Part shown: piece after piece, positions 6,865 through 9,477 of the stretch
Numbering within the stretch: the first letter of the stretch is position 1
How the letters are laid out: each line of letters begins with the position of its first letter
Source: Frankiales bacterium
GTDB lineage: Bacteria > Actinomycetota > Actinomycetes > JAFAQI01
Assembly (NCBI GenBank): GCA_019246495.1
Contig: JAFAQI010000466.1
Coordinates: 1 to 9,477, forward strand
Length of the DNA stretch: 9,477 nucleotides
Direction: 5' to 3'
Made by a program: the position numbers and the translations under genes
The notes under the pieces: model-generated
The model's input: only the letters and a program-made list of their open reading frames with translations
Databases searched by the model: none
What the model was told of the DNA's origin: nothing

Positions 6865-8016
6865 TCAGGCTTGGCGAGGCGCGAGCGTGGGAGTGCCGTC
6901 GGCCGCAGTGCGGGCCTTGCTGCGCTCCCGCTCGCGGAGCACCTGGCCGAGCTTCGTGGTCGCTGCGGTCGGCACGGGCACCTGGTGGTCCGCGAGGACG
7001 GCGGCGGCGCAGACGATCAGCAGCGCGAGCGCGGCACCCGCGATCCAGAACCCGCGACCCGGGGAGCTGGGGGCGGGACGCGGGTGCGCGACAGCGGCGA
7101 CGGTCGTCGGAGTGGCGGACGTCGTGCCCGCGATCACCGGAGGCTGCGTCGTGCCGGCCGGCGGCGTCGTGGTCGTCGTCGTACCGGAGGAGGGCAGCGA
7201 GCCGGGGTCGAAGCTCGGCGGCGGGGTCGTGCTGCCGCCGCCGGTGCCGGTCGAACCGCTCCCGCTGGAGCCGGCTCCACCGGAACCGTGCTGGTCGTGG
7301 CCGCCCGTCGACGACCCGCCGCCGGTGCTGACGATCGGTGTCGAGTAGGTCATCAACGCGGTGATCGCCTTGGCGCCCTTGAACACCGCCTGGAACGGCG
7401 CTGAGGTGTTCGCGGGGTCGTTGACGAACGCCACACCGAGGTTGGCCTGGCTGCCCCACTGCTGGGCGATCGAGGAGATCGTGAATGTCCAGGCGTTGCC
7501 CTTGATGCTGGGCGTGGCCTTGTCGCTGCAGTCGACGGTCGGCTCGTTGGTGTAGTCGTTGCCTTCGCCGGCGGCCCAAAGCCGGGTCGGCAGGCAGGCG
7601 ACGACTGGCGGGTTGGGCGCGCCGACGTTGGCCGCGCCGGAGCTGTTGTCGAGGGTGAGCGTGACGCTGAAGCTCTCGATGGTCGCGCCTGGCTTGAGCG
7701 CGCCGAGGTTGAACGCGACGACGCTCATCTTGCTGGAGCTGTCGTCGTTGGAGCTGTGGGCGACGGCGAGGTCGCCCTTGGGTACGCCGCTGGGCTCAGG
7801 CGGGGTGACCGGCGGGATGACCGGAGAGTTGGCCTGCTCAGCGGCGGTCTGCCAGAACCAGGCGGTCTGGAGGATGCCGGGTTTCGTGACGTTTGCCGCT
7901 GCGTGAGCGGTTGCCTTGTGGTCGGTCGCGGCGACCGCCGTGCCGGCCGTGGCAAGCGCCACGCCGGGAGTAACCAGGGCGAGCAGCGTCAGCAGTCGCG
8001 CCAGCCTGCGCACCAC
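6865..8016 (-). CDS. Secreted, C-terminally membrane-anchored accessory protein, first gene of the transporter operon
   Basis: 383 residues, not a recognised Liv subunit. A signal peptide (1-30) ends near AVAA-TD. Residues about 40-228 form an extracellular domain rich in alternating hydrophobic strands, such as MSVVAFNLGALKPGATIES, with two cysteines (141, 163) that could bond. The pattern weakly recalls DNRLRE/CBM-like beta-sandwich domains, but that is a guess. A Gly/Ser/Thr then Pro/Thr stalk covers about 229-320, a single hydrophobic helix about 323-342, and a basic cytoplasmic tail (LRERERSKAR) ends the protein. The topology is therefore N-outside, C-inside. Two adjacent GTG codons compete as start: 8016 is 4 bases from GGAGG (8025-8021 on the minus strand) and 8013 is 7 bases from it, so 8013 may be the true start. 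It lies 32 bases ahead of the binding-protein gene, implying co-transcription. Possible roles are wall positioning, substrate capture or sensing; all are inference. Confidence 0.8.
   Translation of the reverse strand: MVRRLARLLTLLALVTPGVALATAGTAVAATDHKATAHAAANVTKPGILQTAWFWQTAAEQANSPVIPPVTPPEPSGVPKGDLAVAHSSNDDSSSKMSVVAFNLGALKPGATIESFSVTLTLDNSSGAANVGAPNPPVVACLPTRLWAAGEGNDYTNEPTVDCSDKATPSIKGNAWTFTISSIAQQWGSQANLGVAFVNDPANTSAPFQAVFKGAKAITALMTYSTPIVSTGGGSSTGGHDQHGSGGAGSSGSGSTGTGGGSTTPPPSFDPGSLPSSGTTTTTTPPAGTTQPPVIAGTTSATPTTVAAVAHPRPAPSSPGRGFWIAGAALALLIVCAAAVLADHQVPVPTAATTKLGQVLRERERSKARTAADGTPTLAPRQA
7057..7332 (-). repeat. Low-complexity tract encoding the accessory-protein stalk
   Basis: Encodes about residues 229-320 of the accessory protein. 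It first gives Gly/Ser/Thr-rich sequence (GSGGAGSSGSGSTGTGGGS) and then Pro/Thr-rich sequence with a run of Thr (277-284 region). Plus-strand CCGGTGCCGGTCGAACC (7241-7257) differs at one base from 6564-6580 in the binding-protein gene. This suggests a shared origin or just similar codon choice for the same peptide composition. Confidence 0.55.
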
Positions 8017-8078
8017 ACGACCTCCACTGTCAGCAGCGTTCCCGGGCCCCGGCGGGGGTGGCCGGCCGGGACGCGGCT

Positions 8079-8149
8079 CATCGGCGGACAGTTCGACGTC
8101 GCGGCCGCGAGTCCTGCCCTGCGCCTCGAGTCGTGCCTGTCCGCCGATG
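8079..8149. promoter_or_regulatory. 13-bp perfect inverted repeat in the divergent intergenic region
   Basis: CATCGGCGGACAG (8079-8091) is exactly mirrored by CTGTCCGCCGATG (8137-8149), separated by 45 bases that include the palindromes GACGTC and GCGGCCGC. It occupies the 146-bp gap (8017-8162) between the divergent accessory-protein gene (-) and MFS gene (+), and its right arm ends 13 bases before the MFS GTG. It could be paired operator half-sites allowing looping, or a stem-loop in a leader transcript. No convincing -10/-35 boxes are visible on either strand. The remainder (8041-8070) is GC-rich with short palindromes. Confidence 0.5.
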
Positions 8150-8162
8150 CCATGATCGCCTG

Positions 8163-9477
8163 GTGCCCCGGTCCCCGGTCGCGGACCTCCCGCGCGAGGT
8201 CGGCGTACTCGTCGTCGTGGCGTTCTTCGTGGCGTTGGGGTTCGGGCTCGTGGCGCCGGCGCTGCCGCTGTTCGCCCGGCAGTTCGGGGTGGGCAAGGCG
8301 GCCGCGGCGGCGGTGATCAGCACGTTCGCCTTCCTGCGGATCGCGTTCGCGTTTCCGGCGGGGCGGCTGATCGACCGGCTGGGTGAGCGGCTGGTCCTGG
8401 CGACCGGCATTGGGATCGTCGCGGTCTCGAGCGCGCTCGCCGGGCTGGCGCAGTCCTATTGGCAGCTCGTGGCCCTGCGTGGTGCCGGCGGGGTCGGGTC
8501 GGCGATGTTCTCGATCTCGGCGATGTCCGTATTGGTGCGCCTGGTGTCGCCGTTGCAACGCGGGCGGGCGGTCGGGCTGTGGTCCGGCGGTTTCCTGCTC
8601 GGCGGGATCGCCGGACCGGGACTCGGCGGTGTGGTGACGAGCGTGTCGATCCGGCTGCCGTTCTTCCTCTACGCGGGGACGCTGGCGGTGGCGGGCGCGG
8701 TTGCCTTGGTGGCGCTGCGCTCGACGCCGCTCGCCGACAAGGGCAGCGCGGCGCTGGAGACGCGGACGACGCTGCCGGCTGCGTTGCGGATGCCGGCGTT
8801 TCGCGCGGCGTTGATGGCGAACTTCGCCGACGCGTGGGCGTCGATGGGGGTGCGGGCGGCGCTGATCCCGCTGTTCGTGGCGGACGTCTTGCATCGCAGC
8901 GTCGTCTGGACGGGCGTCGGCTTCTGGTGCGTGGCCGGGGTCAACGGGCTGGTGCTGTTGCCGGCGGGCCGGTATGCGGACCGGGTCGGTCGGCGGCCGG
9001 TGCTCATCGCCGGTTGCACGTTGTCGGGCGTTGCGTTCGTGGTGCTCGCGTTGTGGTCGTCGCTCGGCGGCTTCCTGGTCGCGATGGGCGTGCTCGGTCT
9101 TGGGTCTGGCCTGCTCGACGTGGCGCCGGCCGCTGTGATCGGGGACGTCGTCGAAGGGCGTGGCGGCCCAGTTTTTGCGGCGTACTCGATGTCGTCGGAT
9201 GTGGCGAACGTCGTCGGGCCGGTGGCGGCGGGTGCACTGGCGGAGTCGTCGTACGGCGACGCGTTCGGGCTGACGGCGGCGATTCTCGGGGCGGCGGTCG
9301 TGGCCGGGGTGGCGATGCCGGAGACGAAGTCGCTGGCGGAGGAGCGGGAGCGCGCGGCGGCGTCGGCCGGCGAGCCGTCAGGCGAGGGCAGCTCGCAGGT
9401 CGGCGAGCAGGTCCTCGGCGTTCTCGATGCCGACCGAGAGCCGGACCAGGTCGCCGGGGACCTCCAGCGGGGAGCCC
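8163..9477 (+). CDS. Major facilitator superfamily (MFS) transporter, 3' end not seen
   Basis: The frame is open from a GTG at 8163 to the window edge (438 codons). The N-terminus LPREVGVLVVVAFFVALGFG leads into APALPLFARQFGVG, the usual first-helix and loop pattern of MFS drug/metabolite exporters. The inter-helix motif A appears in both halves: GRLIDRLGERL (from about 67) and GRYADRVGRRP (from about 269). The second is preceded by a typical domain-linking loop (about 190-212). About 12 hydrophobic segments are present by residue 385. The family-typical end is near AMPETK, at about residue 384-389, close to normal length. Beyond that the frame continues, hydrophilic, into antisense of the next gene. 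The start has no clear Shine-Dalgarno, so a leaderless message is possible; an in-frame GTG at 8133 is an alternative. Likely a proton-coupled exporter; the substrate is unknown. Confidence 0.85.
   Translation, partial: MPRSPVADLPREVGVLVVVAFFVALGFGLVAPALPLFARQFGVGKAAAAAVISTFAFLRIAFAFPAGRLIDRLGERLVLATGIGIVAVSSALAGLAQSYWQLVALRGAGGVGSAMFSISAMSVLVRLVSPLQRGRAVGLWSGGFLLGGIAGPGLGGVVTSVSIRLPFFLYAGTLAVAGAVALVALRSTPLADKGSAALETRTTLPAALRMPAFRAALMANFADAWASMGVRAALIPLFVADVLHRSVVWTGVGFWCVAGVNGLVLLPAGRYADRVGRRPVLIAGCTLSGVAFVVLALWSSLGGFLVAMGVLGLGSGLLDVAPAAVIGDVVEGRGGPVFAAYSMSSDVANVVGPVAAGALAESSYGDAFGLTAAILGAAVVAGVAMPETKSLAEERERAAASAGEPSGEGSSQVGEQVLGVLDADREPDQVAGDLQRGA
9378..9477 (-). CDS. Cys/Met metabolism PLP-dependent enzyme (cystathionine gamma-synthase/lyase type), C-terminal end
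   Basis: Only the last 32-33 codons are inside the window; the gene enters from the right edge and stops with TGA at 9380-9378. The peptide ends SPLEVPGDLVRLSVGIENAE followed by DLLADLRAALA. The LVRLSVGIE(N/D)xxDLxxDLxxAL pattern is the conserved C-terminus of the trans-sulfuration enzyme family (MetB, MetC, MetZ/MetY), PLP enzymes that handle cystathionine or homoserine esters in the cytoplasm. Which member it is cannot be decided from this fragment. It is convergent with the MFS gene, whose reading frame overlaps it for the whole visible stretch. Confidence 0.85.
   Translation of the reverse strand, partial: GSPLEVPGDLVRLSVGIENAEDLLADLRAALA

Noticed and set aside
6252..7331. Plus-strand frame encoding a Val/Pro/Glu repeat protein (PVPVEPVPV type)
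   Set aside because: The apparent repeats are only the antisense reading of the Gly/Ser/Thr spacer codons. There is no domain and no supported start.
5168..7348. Very long plus-strand open frame (726 codons) opposite the binding-protein and accessory genes
   Set aside because: It mirrors two genes with signal peptides, good ribosome sites and family matches. Its product is compositionally random (Arg/Val/Gly-rich), as expected for antisense frames at high GC.
6833..7579. N-terminally extended binding protein (start at 7579)
   Set aside because: It would bury the lipoprotein signal in the middle of the protein and overlap the accessory gene. The ATG at 6832 has its own GGAGA.
8152..8316. ATG at 8152 as the start of the gene right of the divergent region
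   Set aside because: Its frame gives an Arg/Ser-rich peptide that stops early. The MFS sequence is in the frame of the GTG at 8163.
7989..8894. Minus-strand frame opposite the start of the MFS gene
   Set aside because: Arg/Gln/Pro-rich, no domain, and covers both the divergent intergenic region and conserved MFS coding sequence.

Overview
The window looks like chromosomal DNA from a high-GC actinobacterium. Third codon positions are almost all G or C, GTG starts are common, intergenic gaps are short, and a secreted lipoprotein carries a Gly/Thr/Ser-rich spacer. I cannot name the genus from sequence alone. No tRNA, rRNA, CRISPR array, insertion sequence or origin is visible.

Layout. (1) Positions 3-944 (+) hold the C-terminal part of a CoxE/Mg-chelatase-like VWA protein with an intact MIDAS metal site. 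(2) A 13-bp inverted repeat (958-1019) and a second hairpin (1041-1073) fill the gap before a small two-helix membrane protein (1089-1637, +) with a C-terminal His/Cys metal-site motif. (3) Positions 8016 down to 1647 (-) form a tightly packed six-gene operon. Its order is a secreted, membrane-anchored accessory protein, a type I-fold solute-binding lipoprotein, then LivH and LivM permeases and LivG and LivF ATPases. Together these make a complete branched-chain/hydrophobic amino-acid-type (HAAT) ABC importer plus one non-canonical surface component. (4) A 146-bp divergent intergenic region (8017-8162) carries a second perfect 13-bp inverted repeat. (5) An MFS exporter-like gene starts near 8163 (+) and stays open to the end of the window. 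(6) The last 100 bases (-) encode the C-terminus of a Cys/Met-metabolism PLP enzyme of the cystathionine gamma-synthase type, convergent with and overlapped by the MFS reading frame.

How the genes work together. The lipoprotein would capture a small organic solute outside the membrane, LivHM would form the channel, and LivGF would drive uptake with ATP. The first gene of the operon is not a standard Liv component. It encodes an extracellular beta-rich-looking domain, a Gly/Ser/Thr/Pro stalk, one C-terminal membrane helix and a basic cytoplasmic tail. Its stalk resembles, in protein and DNA, the unusually long spacer of the adjacent binding protein. This pairing is the most unusual thing in the window. 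The solute and the role of the accessory protein cannot be read from the sequence.
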